In this document: one piece after another, positions 8,030 through 17,403 of the stretch
How the letters are laid out: each line of letters starts with the position of its first letter
How positions within the stretch are numbered: position 1 is the stretch's first letter
DNA from: an uncultured Roseateles sp.
GTDB lineage: Bacteria; Pseudomonadota; Gammaproteobacteria; Burkholderiales; Burkholderiaceae
DNA: 52,620 nt
Assembly: GCA_946886855.1 (NCBI GenBank)
Contig: CAMPJJ010000026.1
Coordinates: 1 to 52,620, forward strand
Reading direction: 5' to 3'
The notes under the pieces: generated by a model
Told to the model about the DNA's origin: nothing
Database searches by the model: none
The model's input: only the letters and a program-made list of their open reading frames with translations
Position numbers and translations under genes: made by a program

Positions 8030-9126
8030 GAGACCTGCTCCGGCCGGACCGCAGACAGCGTGAAGGACACGACGCTGCCGCGCCCCGGTTCGGAGTCGAT
8101 CCGGATGGTCCCGCCGTGCCGTTCCACGATGCGCTTGGCGATCGCCAGGCCGATGCCGCTGCCGTCGTAGCGCCCCTGCTCGTGCAGGCGCTGGAACATC
8201 TGGAAGACGCGCTCGGCGTACTGCATGTCGATGCCGATGCCGTTGTCGCCGACGCTGAACCGCCAGCGCGCACCGTCGCGTACCGCCTCGACGCGGACGC
8301 GCGGCGCCTCCTCCGAACGGAACTTGATGGCATTGCTCACCAGGTTCTGCAGCAGCTGGTGCAACTGGAGTTCGTCAGCCAGCACGAGCGGCAGCGGCCC
8401 GGCCTCGACGGTGCCGCCCGATTCCCGCAGGAGACGCTGCAGGCCGTGCGTCACCGCGGCGAGCACCTCTCCCGCCGCGACCGGCGCCAGCGGCTTGCCC
8501 TGCGAGCCCACCCGGGAATAGGCCAGCAGATCCGCCACCAGCCGCTGCATCCGGCGCGCGCCGTCGGAGGCGTAGTGGATGTACTTGTCGGCGCGCTCGT
8601 CGAGCTGCCCCGCATACCGTTGCGCCAGCAGCTCGGTGTAGTTGGCGACCATGCGCAGCGGCTCCTGCAGATCGTGGGAAGCCACGTAGGCGAACTGCTC
8701 CAGGTCCGCATTGCTGCGCCGGAGTTCATCCTCGTAGCGTTCCCGCGCGCTCTTGCGCTCGGTGATGTCGATGATGGAGGCGAGCGTGCACAGGCCCTCG
8801 GCCGTCTCGATCGGGCTCAGGCCGATCTCGATCGGCACCTCCTCCCCGCCCTTGCGTCGTCCGAACAGGTCCCGCCCCGCGCCCATCGGGCGCGTCTCCG
8901 GCTGTGCGAAGAACTGCGCGACATGACGCGGATGCTCGCCGTGGAAGCGGCTGGGGATCAACAGCTCGACCGACGCGTCGAGCAACTCGTCGCGCGCATA
9001 ACCGAAGAGCTCCTCCGCCTTGCGGTTGACCAGCCGGATCCGGCGTTGACGATCCACGAGCACGATGGCGCTCGGGATCGCCTCCACGATCGACCGGTAA
9101 CGGTCGTCGTTGCGATCTGTGGACAT
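8026..9126 (-). CDS. PAS-domain sensor histidine kinase
   Basis: A 366-residue soluble kinase. A PAS domain (about 8-130: [30 protein letters not shown], ending [10 protein letters not shown]) is followed by a HisKA box with the phosphoacceptor His in [17 protein letters not shown], and an ATPase domain with [20 protein letters not shown] and [18 protein letters not shown]. There is no membrane segment. The HDLQEPLR box is the type found in phytochrome-like and bacteriophytochrome-associated kinases. Start ATG 9126 has GGAGG seven bases upstream. It heads a three-gene operon with the receiver protein and the receiver-kinase hybrid. The signal sensed by the PAS domain is not apparent. Confidence 0.92.
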   Translation of the reverse strand: MSTDRNDDRYRSIVEAIPSAIVLVDRQRRIRLVNRKAEELFGYARDELLDASVELLIPSRFHGEHPRHVAQFFAQPETRPMGAGRDLFGRRKGGEEVPIEIGLSPIETAEGLCTLASIIDITERKSARERYEDELRRSNADLEQFAYVASHDLQEPLRMVANYTELLAQRYAGQLDERADKYIHYASDGARRMQRLVADLLAYSRVGSQGKPLAPVAAGEVLAAVTHGLQRLLRESGGTVEAGPLPLVLADELQLHQLLQNLVSNAIKFRSEEAPRVRVEAVRDGARWRFSVGDNGIGIDMQYAERVFQMFQRLHEQGRYDGSGIGLAIAKRIVERHGGTIRIDSEPGRGSVVSFTLSAVRPEQVS

Positions 9127-9347
9127 GTGCAGCCTCCCTGACGATTTCGTTCGCCATGTGTATTTCTCTGCGACCCCGGTGTAACACGCGCCCATCGGTG
9201 CGCCAATCGCCCAACATGGGGACGACGGGGTTGCTGCGCTGGAGGCGGGCCGGGCGCTTAAACTGCTGGCCCGCGCGCCACAAGCGCGACGGCCCCCGCC
9301 GGTCCGCCATGGTCCGGTCTTCTTCAAGCATCACAAGTGCAGGTTCC

Positions 9348-10454
9348 ATGAACGCCATCACCGACATCGCGCGCGCGCTCGCCGCCGGCTCGACCGACGC
9401 CATCCCCTCCTCCCTCTTCGGTCTGCCCGACCAGGCCCCGCACGAACGCGTGCTGCTGGCCGCCGATCCGGTGACCGGTCTCAAGGCGATCCTGGCGGTG
9501 CACAGCACCGCGCGCGGCCCGGCCTTCGGCGGCTGCCGCTTCTGGAGCTACGACAACGAACTGGCCGCGCTGAACGACGCGCTGCGCCTGTCGCAGGGCA
9601 TGAGCCTGAAGAACGCGCTGGCCAACCTGCCCTTCGGCGGCGGCAAGGCCGTGATCATCAAGCCGCAGGGCGACTTCGACCGCGCCGCGCTGTTCGCGGC
9701 CTTCGGTCGCGCGGTGCAATCGCTGCAGGGCGCCTACATCACCGCCGAGGACGTGGGCACGACCACGGCCGACATGAAGGGCATGATGGCCCAGACGCAG
9801 TACGTGTCGGGCATCCCGCGCGAAGGCGCCTTCGGCGGCGATCCGAGCCCCAAGACCGCCTACGGTGTGTTCGTGTCCATCGACGAAGGCGTCAAGCGCG
9901 TGCTGCGCCGCGAGTCGCTCGAGGGCGTGCGCGTCGCGCTGCAGGGCCTGGGCGCGGTCGGCTGGCACCTGGCCGAGTACCTGCACCGCGCCGGCGCCAA
10001 GCTGGTCGTCGCCGACGTCAACGCCGAGAAGGTCGCGCGCGCGCAGACCGAGTTGGGCGCGAAGGCCGTCGGCATCAACGAGATCCTGGCCGCGGACGTC
10101 GACGTCGTCGCGCCGTGCGCGCTGGGCGCGACGCTGAACGCGCAGTCCATCCCGCTGCTGCAGGCCGCGCTGATCGCCGGCGCCGCCAACAACCAGCTGG
10201 CCACGGCGGCCGACGGTGACGCGCTGCAGGCCCGCGGCATCACCTACCTGCCGGACTACCTGGTGAACGCCGGCGGCATCATCAGCGTCGCGCGCGAGTT
10301 CCGCAACGAAGGCGAAGAGAACGCCGTCATGGCGGAAGTCGGTCAGATCCGCGGCCGCGTCGCCGAGCTGCTGGACCGCATCCAGGTCAGCGGCCAGACG
10401 CCGGCCCGCGAGGCGGACGCCTGGGCGCGTTCGCTGCTGGTCAAGCCGGTCTGA
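9348..10454 (+). CDS. Glu/Leu/Phe/Val dehydrogenase family (leucine dehydrogenase-like)
   Basis: A 368-residue NAD-dependent amino-acid dehydrogenase that oxidatively deaminates a branched-chain or aromatic amino acid to the 2-oxo acid. Seen: substrate loop GPAFGGCRFW, catalytic lysine region LPFGGGKAVI (about residue 100), TAEDVGTT, the Rossmann fingerprint VALQGLGAVGWHLAEYL (about 202) and the closing PDYLVNAGGIISVA. The length of about 365 matches leucine/valine/phenylalanine dehydrogenases, not the longer glutamate enzyme. Start ATG 9348 is the one fitting the family length. Within its class the preferred amino acid cannot be read from sequence here. A terminator follows at once, inside the 3' end of the convergent acyltransferase gene. 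Confidence 0.9.
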   Translation: MNAITDIARALAAGSTDAIPSSLFGLPDQAPHERVLLAADPVTGLKAILAVHSTARGPAFGGCRFWSYDNELAALNDALRLSQGMSLKNALANLPFGGGKAVIIKPQGDFDRAALFAAFGRAVQSLQGAYITAEDVGTTTADMKGMMAQTQYVSGIPREGAFGGDPSPKTAYGVFVSIDEGVKRVLRRESLEGVRVALQGLGAVGWHLAEYLHRAGAKLVVADVNAEKVARAQTELGAKAVGINEILAADVDVVAPCALGATLNAQSIPLLQAALIAGAANNQLATAADGDALQARGITYLPDYLVNAGGIISVAREFRNEGEENAVMAEVGQIRGRVAELLDRIQVSGQTPAREADAWARSLLVKPV

Positions 10455-11577
10455 CCGACTGGCTCTCCGCGGAAGACGGCGCCTCCAAGGCGCCGTTTTT
10501 TCGTCGGTCGAAGAACTTCTTGAGCTTGAGCACGGGCTGCTCGAGCCCGTGGTACGAGACCAGCGCGATGGCGATGGTCACCGCGGAGCCGGCCACCAGG
10601 AGGGTCAGAGGCGCGACGCCGTGCGCGCGCATCATCCGGTAAACGGGGTAGTGCCAGAGGTAGAGCCCGTAAGAGATGCCGCCGAACCAGCGCAGCGCCC
10701 CGAGGCTGAAGAGCCGCGCCAGGCCGGCGCGCTCGTTGAGCAGCAGATGCGCCATCAGTACGACGGCGCTGAGTTCGACGGCTGCGAAGCCCCAGCGGTA
10801 CATGTAGGGCTGGCGCCACTCCTCCTTGCCGCTGACGAGCATCACCGCGGCGATGAACACGAACGCAAGCGGCCCCAGGACCGACAGCGGTCCGGCCCAG
10901 CGCCGACGCAGCGCGTCGACCCGCTGGCCGCTGAGCCACAACGCCAGCGCGCAGCCCACCATCAGCGCGTCGGCGCGCGTGTCCAGGCCGTTGAACAGCC
11001 GCTCGGGACTGCGCTGCTGCTCCAGCAGCACGTTGCGCCAGGTCAACGACAGCGCGGCCAGTCCCAGCGCGAGCCACGCCAGCGTGCGCCGGTTGGACGT
11101 GAAGCGGCTGGCCAGCAGCAGCACCAGGGGCCAGACCAGGTAGAACTGCTCCTCGATCGACAGCGACCAGGTGTGCCCCAGCAGATCGGGCGCGTTCCAC
11201 CAGAAGGCGCGCGCCCAGTTGGACATGTAGGTCAGCGCGATGCCGGCCTCCAGCAGGTTCTGCCGCGCCTTGCCGCCGTCGAGCGCGAGGCAGCTCCAAA
11301 CGGCATACACGAACACCAGCAGGATCAGCGCCGGCGCGAGCCGCAGCGCGCGTCGCGCATAGAAATTCTTCAGGCTGACGTCGCCGTAACGGTCGAGCTC
11401 GTCGCACAACAGCGTCGTGATGAGGAAACCGCTGAGCGTGAAGAAGATCTCCACGCCAAGGCCGCCGCCCTCCAGAAAGCCGGTGTGGGCGTGGAAGACC
11501 ATCACGCATAGCACGGCGAAGCCGCGCAGGCCGTCCAGGGGCGGACGATGTCCGAGACGGAACGTCGATGACTCCAT
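10441..11577 (-). CDS. Acyltransferase 3 family membrane protein (OafA/YrhL-like)
   Basis: A 378-residue inner-membrane protein with about ten hydrophobic segments. The family transfers acetyl or other acyl groups to surface polysaccharides. Seen: the N-terminal motif LDGLRGFAVLCVMVFHAH with the catalytic-type His, the FFTLSGFLIT segment, RRALRLAPALI, and WSLSIEEQFYLVWPLVL around 140. The soluble SGNH domain of OafA is absent. ATG 11577 has GGAGG six bases upstream and gives the conserved start. The last 14 coding bases overlap the dehydrogenase stop region, and its final residues are read through that gene's terminator. The acceptor is unknown; no polysaccharide cluster is adjacent. Confidence 0.9.
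   Translation of the reverse strand: MESSTFRLGHRPPLDGLRGFAVLCVMVFHAHTGFLEGGGLGVEIFFTLSGFLITTLLCDELDRYGDVSLKNFYARRALRLAPALILLVFVYAVWSCLALDGGKARQNLLEAGIALTYMSNWARAFWWNAPDLLGHTWSLSIEEQFYLVWPLVLLLASRFTSNRRTLAWLALGLAALSLTWRNVLLEQQRSPERLFNGLDTRADALMVGCALALWLSGQRVDALRRRWAGPLSVLGPLAFVFIAAVMLVSGKEEWRQPYMYRWGFAAVELSAVVLMAHLLLNERAGLARLFSLGALRWFGGISYGLYLWHYPVYRMMRAHGVAPLTLLVAGSAVTIAIALVSYHGLEQPVLKLKKFFDRRKNGALEAPSSAESQSVRPA
10476..10502 (+). terminator. Rho-independent terminator of the dehydrogenase gene
   Basis: A 9-bp stem ACGGCGCCT/AGGCGCCGT with a CCA loop is followed by six T residues. It lies 22 bases past the dehydrogenase stop. It also lies within the last codons of the convergent acyltransferase gene. 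Confidence 0.88.
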
Positions 11578-11822
11578 GGCATGCCTCCGCAGCGGACCCG
11601 GTCCGCGCACAACCCCGCCCGGAAGCAAGTGCGATGCCTGCCCGCACGTCCCGTTACATCGGGCCCGTGCCGGATTCGCGCGATCCGGTTGCGTCCCGTC
11701 CCCGCGAGCGAGGTCATCTCCCTACGCGACGCTGCCGATCACTCACAACTCCGATGCCATCGACGTATACCGCCGTCTGAGTTCCGCGCAGCCCATTGCG
11801 GAGCCTCACCCAGGAGACCTCC

Positions 11823-12461
11823 ATGACGTCCATGACCCGCCTCAAGCGTTTGAAGTCCTTGCCTGCCCTCCTCGGATCGACGCTGGCACTCGCCGCCGCG
11901 AGCGTCGCCCTGCCCGCCCTCGCGCACGACATCGTGTACACCGCGCCCCTGAGCGGTGCGGCGGAGTTCCCGCCGAACGCCTCGGCGGGCACCGGCCTGG
12001 CGACCGTGACCTTCAACGACGACGACTTCACGATGCGCGTGCAGGTCAGCTTCGCCGGCCTGACCGGCACGACGACGGCGTCGCACATCCATTGCTGCAC
12101 GGCCGCCGCGGGCGCCGGCAACGCGGGGGTGGCGACGACGACGCCGACCTTCCCGAACTTCCCGCTGGGCGTGAGCTCGGGCATGTACGACCAGACCTTC
12201 GACCTGACGCAGGCCGGCAGCTGGAACGCGGCCTTCATCACCGCCAACGGCGGCACGATCGCAAGCGCCTTTGCCGCCCTGTCGACCGGGCTGGCCGGCG
12301 GCAATGCGTATCTGAACGTGCACTCGACCTTCGCCCCGGGCGGCGAGATCCGCGGCTTCCTGCAGGCGAGCGCCGTGCCCGAGCCGGCGAGCTACGCCCT
12401 GATGCTCGCCGGCGTCCTTGCCGTCGGCGGACTGGCGCGGCGACGCGCGCGCCAGGGCTGA
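11823..12461 (+). CDS. CHRD domain protein with PEP-CTERM sorting signal
   Basis: A 212-residue secreted protein. A signal peptide (basic start, then a Leu/Ala-rich core ending ALPALAHD) is followed by a CHRD domain (about 35-180), a beta fold shared with chordin and with bacterial surface proteins. Seen: the typical SGAAEFPPNASAGTG and SHIHCCTAA, plus GGEIRGFLQ near its end. The C-terminus is VPEPASYALMLAGVLAVGG then RRRARQG: the PEP motif, a membrane helix and a basic tail that exosortase recognises. The cell must therefore carry an exosortase elsewhere, inferred from this signal. ATG 11823 has GGAG eight bases upstream. Probably exported to the envelope or matrix; exact role unknown. Confidence 0.92.
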   Translation: MTSMTRLKRLKSLPALLGSTLALAAASVALPALAHDIVYTAPLSGAAEFPPNASAGTGLATVTFNDDDFTMRVQVSFAGLTGTTTASHIHCCTAAAGAGNAGVATTTPTFPNFPLGVSSGMYDQTFDLTQAGSWNAAFITANGGTIASAFAALSTGLAGGNAYLNVHSTFAPGGEIRGFLQASAVPEPASYALMLAGVLAVGGLARRRARQG

Positions 12462-12691
12462 GCGCCGCTCCAACGGCGCTCCCCCGGCGTTCCAAGGACG
12501 CTCCACGACGCGCCGACGCCGCCCGCCCGGCGGCGGCGGCCTGTCATCGTCCGACACACCTCGGGGACACGCGCAGCGCTCGAATCCCTTCCCGCCTCGG
12601 TATGCTCCGGGCTCCGCCGCCCACGGGGAGCCCGCACGCAGAACGGGCCTCCGATCGGCGCGGCCGCGCGTGCAAGGGAGGACAGGCAGGA

Positions 12692-14920
12692 ATGGTCATC
12701 GAGAGGCTCTGGTTGCGCTGGTCCGTCGCCGTGCTCGTCTTCGTCGCGGCGACGTGGCTCAACCTGTCGCTCCAACCGGCGCTCAGCAGTCGCGAGCCGC
12801 TGCTGCCCTACTTCCCCTCGCTGGTGATCGTCGGCCTGGTCTGCGGCCTGGCGCCCTCGCTGGCCTTGCTGGTGGCCGCGAGCCTGGCGATCCTCTACTT
12901 CTGGATCGAGCCCGTCGGGCAGATGTTCCCGGTCAATTCGGTGGCGGACGCGGCGCTGGTCGTGTTGTTCCTGCTGACCGGCTCGCTGGTCGCGACGGTT
13001 TCGGCCTGGGCCGGCCGGCTGATGCAGAAGGAGCGCAACAGCCGCCGGCGGCTCAACCTCGCGCTGGCGGCGGGGCGCATGATCACCTGGGACTGGGACG
13101 CGGTCACCGGCTTCGCCACCACCGGCGGCGGCGCCAGGCAGCTGTTCGGCCAGCACTGGAAATCCATCGACGACATGCTGGCCGGCATGTCGGCGCAGGA
13201 CGCCGCGCGTTTCCGCGACCGCTACCGCTACGCCACGCAAAGCGGCGGTCGTTTCAGCCTGGCCTGCCCGATCACGCGCGCGGACAACGGCGAGGTCGTC
13301 TGGACGCAGTTCGACGGCTACGTGAGCCTGGACGCGAAGGGCCGCGCCGTGCACGCCTACGGCGTCGCGGTCGACGTCACCACGCAGCAGGAGGCGCTGC
13401 GCGCGAGCCAGGCGGCCGAGGAGCGCTTCCACCTCGCGCTGCAGAGCGGCAAGGTGATGGCCTGGGAATGCGACGTCCAGGGCCGCTACACCTGGGCGTT
13501 CAACACGCCGATGGGATTCACGCGCGAGGCGCTGATCGGCGCGGAGGTCGGCAGCCTGGTCGGCGAGCCGGAGTTCGCCGGCATCGTGCGCGAGGCGGCG
13601 ATCACGGGCCAGGCGGTGAACCTCGCGCAGCGCATGTCGCACGGCGGCCGGACCTACCAATTGCTGACCTCGCTGCGGCCGATCACCGCGCACGACGGGC
13701 AGGTGCAGCGGGTGATCGGCGCGACCGTCGACGTCACCGAGCTGTCGGCGGCGCAGGAGGAACTGCGCCGCGAGAGCGAGCGCAAGGACGCATTCCTGGC
13801 GACGCTCGCGCACGAGCTGCGCAACCCGATGGCGCCGATCCGCTACGCCGTCGCGATGCTGCGCCAGTCCGCCTCGGACGACACCCGCGCGCAGGCCACG
13901 GACATCATCGCGCGGCAGTCGGCGCACATGGCGCGGCTGCTCGACGACCTGCTCGACATGAGCCGCATCACGCGCAACGTGGTGGAGCTCAAGCGGCAGG
14001 TCATCGACCTGCGCACCGTCGTGAAGCAGGCGCTGGAGGCCATCGAGCCGCTGTACGGCGAGATGCGGCACCGCGTCTCGCTGTCGCTGCCGCCGGCGGC
14101 GGTGCCGGTGGACGGCGATCCGACGCGGCTGCAGCAGGTGCTGGGCAACCTGCTGGACAACGCGGCCAAGTACAGCCCGGAGCCGGGCGAGGTGGCCGTG
14201 CACGTCGCGGTGGTCGCGGACCGGGCGCAGGTCACGGTGACGGACCGGGGCGTGGGCATCGCGCCGGGGATGCAGCCGCGGGTCTTCGAGCTGTTCACGC
14301 GGATCGACGCGCGCGGCGCGGCGCCGTCGGGGCTGGGCATCGGCCTGGCCGTGTCCCGGCAGCTCGTGCAGCTGCACGGCGGCACGATCGCCGTGGCGAG
14401 CGAAGGCATCGGCCATGGCAGCCGCTTCACCGTGAGCCTGCCGCTCGCCGCGGGCGGATTCACCACCGACGAAGACGACGTGGCGGGCGGTACCGGCCGC
14501 GCGCGCGTGTCACCCGGCCAAGCGCGCGTGCTGGTGGTCGACGACAACGAGGACGCGGCCAACACGCTCGCCGAGGTGTTGCGCGGTGCCGGCTATGCCG
14601 CGACGGTCGCCTACAGCGGGGAAGAGGCGCTGGCCGTCTTCGAGCGCACGCAGCCCCAGGCAGTGCTGCTGGACATCGGTCTGCCCGGTCTCTCGGGGAC
14701 GGACGTCGCGCGGCAATTGCGGGCCATGCCGGGCGGGGAGCCGCTCGCGCTGATCGCGATCACCGGCTGGGGACAGCGCTCCGACCGCGAGGCCACGTCG
14801 GCCGCGGGCTTCGACGCCCACCTGGTGAAGCCGGTGGAATTCGACGAGCTCGAGCAGGTGATGCAGGCGCTGCTCGGCGGCGTGGCGCAGAAGCCGGTGG
14901 CGCAGAAGCCCGTGGCGTGA
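12692..14920 (+). CDS. Hybrid sensor histidine kinase/response regulator with membrane-spanning sensor
   Basis: A 742-residue membrane kinase. Residues 1-110 hold three or four membrane helices of the KdpD-like DUF4118 type. Two PAS-like domains follow (about 122-235 and 245-350, each ending in a VDVT segment), then HisKA with LATLAHELRNPMAPIRYA (His 374), an ATPase domain (LGNLLDNAAKYSPEP, DRGVGIAPG, GLGIGLAVSRQL) and a C-terminal receiver (VLVVDDNEDAANTL, Asp in VLLDIGLPGLSG, Lys in HLVKPVEFDE). The tail repeats VAQKP twice. ATG 12692 is preceded by GGGAGGACAGGCAGGA. No DNA-binding partner is next to it; the output may be a phosphorelay to a distant regulator. Family assignment is strong, signal unknown. 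Confidence 0.93.
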   Translation: MVIERLWLRWSVAVLVFVAATWLNLSLQPALSSREPLLPYFPSLVIVGLVCGLAPSLALLVAASLAILYFWIEPVGQMFPVNSVADAALVVLFLLTGSLVATVSAWAGRLMQKERNSRRRLNLALAAGRMITWDWDAVTGFATTGGGARQLFGQHWKSIDDMLAGMSAQDAARFRDRYRYATQSGGRFSLACPITRADNGEVVWTQFDGYVSLDAKGRAVHAYGVAVDVTTQQEALRASQAAEERFHLALQSGKVMAWECDVQGRYTWAFNTPMGFTREALIGAEVGSLVGEPEFAGIVREAAITGQAVNLAQRMSHGGRTYQLLTSLRPITAHDGQVQRVIGATVDVTELSAAQEELRRESERKDAFLATLAHELRNPMAPIRYAVAMLRQSASDDTRAQATDIIARQSAHMARLLDDLLDMSRITRNVVELKRQVIDLRTVVKQALEAIEPLYGEMRHRVSLSLPPAAVPVDGDPTRLQQVLGNLLDNAAKYSPEPGEVAVHVAVVADRAQVTVTDRGVGIAPGMQPRVFELFTRIDARGAAPSGLGIGLAVSRQLVQLHGGTIAVASEGIGHGSRFTVSLPLAAGGFTTDEDDVAGGTGRARVSPGQARVLVVDDNEDAANTLAEVLRGAGYAATVAYSGEEALAVFERTQPQAVLLDIGLPGLSGTDVARQLRAMPGGEPLALIAITGWGQRSDREATSAAGFDAHLVKPVEFDELEQVMQALLGGVAQKPVAQKPVA

Positions 14921-14939
14921 GGCGCCGGACCGCCGCGGC

Positions 14940-15773
14940 TCAGCTCACCATCGCCGAGCCGAGCACCAGCGCGACGATGCCCGCCAGCAGCAGCGGGAGA
15001 TAGAGACCGGCGAGCAGTCCGCCGCGCCAGATTCCGCCCCACCAGCTCGTGCCGTAGACGGTCCGCAGCGCGATGACGCCGTGCAGCAGCACCAGCGCGA
15101 CGATCACCGCCGAGGCGGACGGCACCACGATCGCGAGCAGGTAGGCGGAGAACCAGCAGGCGTGCAGGTGCAGCGCGAAGACGAAATGCTGGGCGTATTT
15201 CATCCGCCGTCGCAGGAAGATCAATGCCAGCAGGCCGGCGAAGACCGGCTGCATCAGCAGCATCGCGTACGGGGCGAGCTTGTCCATGCGCTTCTGCACC
15301 TGGGCGGCGGAAGCACCGTCGGCCAGACGCTCGCCGATGCCGTCGAGGCGACGCTGCCACTCGCTGCAGTGGCTGCCGGCGCTGGCGCAGCTGCCTTGCC
15401 GCGCCTGCGCGATGGCCTGCTCGTCGCGCGTGACATGGAGTCCGTGATCGCCGGGCAGCAGATGCACGGCGATGAAGAACACGAAGCTGAGGCTCAGGTA
15501 CAGGCGCAAGGGCTGGACGTAGCGCCGGCGCCGGCCGATGAAGTACTCGCGGGTCAGGCGCCCCGGCAGGAAGACCATCGCCCAGAGGGTCCGCCACAAC
15601 GGTCCCTCGAGCGCGACGTAGTGGCCGATGAACTCGTGGATGAACTCGCGCATCGAGGGCGGGTGCAGATGCGCCTCCTGGCCGCAGTGGGGACAGAAGC
15701 TCCCGCCGGGCTGGAGCGCGAGATCGCAGTTGTGACAGGTCGCGGCACCGTGGGCCGGAGAAACAGACGTCAT
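14940..15773 (-). CDS. DUF3667 family membrane protein
   Basis: A 277-residue protein with an N-terminal zinc-ribbon (CHNC near residue 13 and CPHC near 27), a conserved stretch MREFIHEFIGHYVALEGPLW, and about five membrane helices in the C-terminal half (LSLSFVFFIAVHLL, MLLMQPVFAGLLALIFL, several more after 190). This matches the DUF3667 family, whose function is not established. The MTSVSPAHG start at 15773 comes directly before the ribbon. It is convergent with the hybrid kinase (20 bases between stops). Confidence 0.8.
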   Translation of the reverse strand: MTSVSPAHGAATCHNCDLALQPGGSFCPHCGQEAHLHPPSMREFIHEFIGHYVALEGPLWRTLWAMVFLPGRLTREYFIGRRRRYVQPLRLYLSLSFVFFIAVHLLPGDHGLHVTRDEQAIAQARQGSCASAGSHCSEWQRRLDGIGERLADGASAAQVQKRMDKLAPYAMLLMQPVFAGLLALIFLRRRMKYAQHFVFALHLHACWFSAYLLAIVVPSASAVIVALVLLHGVIALRTVYGTSWWGGIWRGGLLAGLYLPLLLAGIVALVLGSAMVS

Positions 15774-16014
15774 GACAGGCGGCTCCGAGGTCGTCGTGGG
15801 CGCGCGGGCTGTCCACTCCCTGCCGGTCGCGCGGGCACGATGATAGGTCGGGACGGCGGGCGCCCGACATGGCACGACATGGCACGACATGCGCCCGACC
15901 GGTCCGCGGACGGCTCGGATCTTTCGCCTCCCAAACTCAGCGGCATGCCGATGGACTGCGGCACGACGGCTTCCTATCGTGCAGGCTCGCGGCCGGACGC
16001 CGCCCGGAGGGCGC

Positions 16015-17403
16015 ATGCGCGTACAGGAGTCGACATCGGCGGGGCCCACGCTCCCGGCAGCCGAGCGCCAGCCTGGCAGGACGGGGGTGACGACGAACGC
16101 TGCCCCATCGGGCGCACTGACCCGTCAGGGCGCACTGCAGGCGTACGTCGACGCGTCGCCGGTCATGCAGGCACAGCGGGCCACGCTGCGGTCCACCTTC
16201 GGTGCCGGCTTTCAACCCCGGACGGCGGCGCCGATCCAGCGCAAGGTGGGATTCGAGTACGAGATGACCGACATCAACACGCGGCGTCGGAACTTCTTCG
16301 GCAACGGGACGCATCCCCACGAGAAGGGCGACGTGTTGCGGCAGTTTCCCGGATTCCAGCTGACGGCCGACGTCGACGTCAACGGCGCCAGTCAACTCGA
16401 GGTGATCATCAAGGAGATCGATGAGACCGATGCCAACGCGGTGTTGGACCTCGTCAACAACACGGCGCCGGGCGCGGTCGCCGCGATCACTGCCATCGCC
16501 AATGGTGCCGCGGCCTGGACGCGCGCGAACCAGATCGGGGGCGTGGGAGGCAGCAGGTTCGACGAATATCGATTCATGGGGAACGGCGTGGCCAACATCG
16601 TCGGCCAGCTCCAGATGACGGGCGGCGTCGATCCCGCCAAGCTGCTGGCCCACCTGACCGGCGCGCAGGCGCAGAACTATCTGGCGACGCTGCCCCCGGT
16701 GGGTGGCAATGCGGACGACGACGCGGTGCGCGCAACGCTGGCGCCGTACGAGCCGGTGATGGGCGGCATGGGTCTCGCGGTGGGGCCGCATGCGGCGGTC
16801 GCGGTGAACGGGACGGCCGCGCTCAATGCGCTCACGCAGGCGGAGCGCGACCACCTGGCCGGCATCGTGGCGCTCATGGCGACGATCCCTGTCACGGCTC
16901 GATCGCAGCTGGGCCATCTGCCTTACGCGAAGTCGGCGGCAGGCGCGCATCTGGCGCGCACCGACTTCTCACGCCTGCTGAAGAAGCTGTCCAACCCCAC
17001 CAAGGCGGCGCTGACGCCGGCGGACATGCGGCAGATCGTGCTCACGACCATCAACGCGGCCTTTCCGCCGGGCGGTGTCGTGATCGGCGATCCGGTCCTC
17101 CCCGCCGGGGCGGTGGCCGGTGGCGCGGCGGACCTCGACGACCTCACCCTCCAGGACTGGGTGGACGACGCCTTGCCGACCGCCGGTTTCTTCGGCGGCT
17201 ACAACAAGGGCGTGGACCGGCTGACCAAGAAGCACTTCCCGGGCGGGAAAGCGAAAAAGGACCAGCTGGAGTCCCTCGGCAGCTATGGCAAGAAGCTCGA
17301 TCCCGGCGATTTCCCGATCCTCGAATTTCGCACGCTGACGAACGTGGTGATCGGCGAACTCACGGAGCAGCTCCGGCGGCTCCTGGCCTTCATCAATCAT
17401 TGA
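16015..17403 (+). CDS. Putative injection-system cargo-like protein with PIQRK leader
   Basis: A 462-residue protein with no signal peptide or membrane helix. Residues 1-77 are low-complexity and end LQAYVDASPVMQAQR (41-55) and APIQRK (72-77). That is the pattern of the disordered leaders seen in many proteins encoded with extracellular contractile injection systems (known pattern, recognised by eye). After it come GFEYEM (79-84), SQLEV (126-130), ARTDFSRLL (314-322) and ILEFRTLTN (435-443). The ExE plus SxLE plus LEFR order recalls the glutamate-cysteine-ligase/amidoligase fold, which is only inference. ATG 16015 has GGAGG four bases upstream. No tube, sheath or baseplate genes lie in the window. 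The function is not known. Confidence 0.6.
   Translation: MRVQESTSAGPTLPAAERQPGRTGVTTNAAPSGALTRQGALQAYVDASPVMQAQRATLRSTFGAGFQPRTAAPIQRKVGFEYEMTDINTRRRNFFGNGTHPHEKGDVLRQFPGFQLTADVDVNGASQLEVIIKEIDETDANAVLDLVNNTAPGAVAAITAIANGAAAWTRANQIGGVGGSRFDEYRFMGNGVANIVGQLQMTGGVDPAKLLAHLTGAQAQNYLATLPPVGGNADDDAVRATLAPYEPVMGGMGLAVGPHAAVAVNGTAALNALTQAERDHLAGIVALMATIPVTARSQLGHLPYAKSAAGAHLARTDFSRLLKKLSNPTKAALTPADMRQIVLTTINAAFPPGGVVIGDPVLPAGAVAGGAADLDDLTLQDWVDDALPTAGFFGGYNKGVDRLTKKHFPGGKAKKDQLESLGSYGKKLDPGDFPILEFRTLTNVVIGELTEQLRRLLAFINH

Noticed and set aside
12392..14416. 674-residue frame antisense to the hybrid kinase, and an 861-residue frame in another sense frame
   Set aside because: Both are Arg/Ala-rich shadows of the real kinase, with no domain or ribosome site.
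15774..16014. N-terminal extension of the cargo-like protein to 15889 or of the DUF3667 protein to 16049
   Set aside because: The extensions are Arg-rich without conservation, overlap each other on opposite strands, and the chosen ATGs have better support (GGAGG at 16015; a conserved zinc ribbon after 15773).
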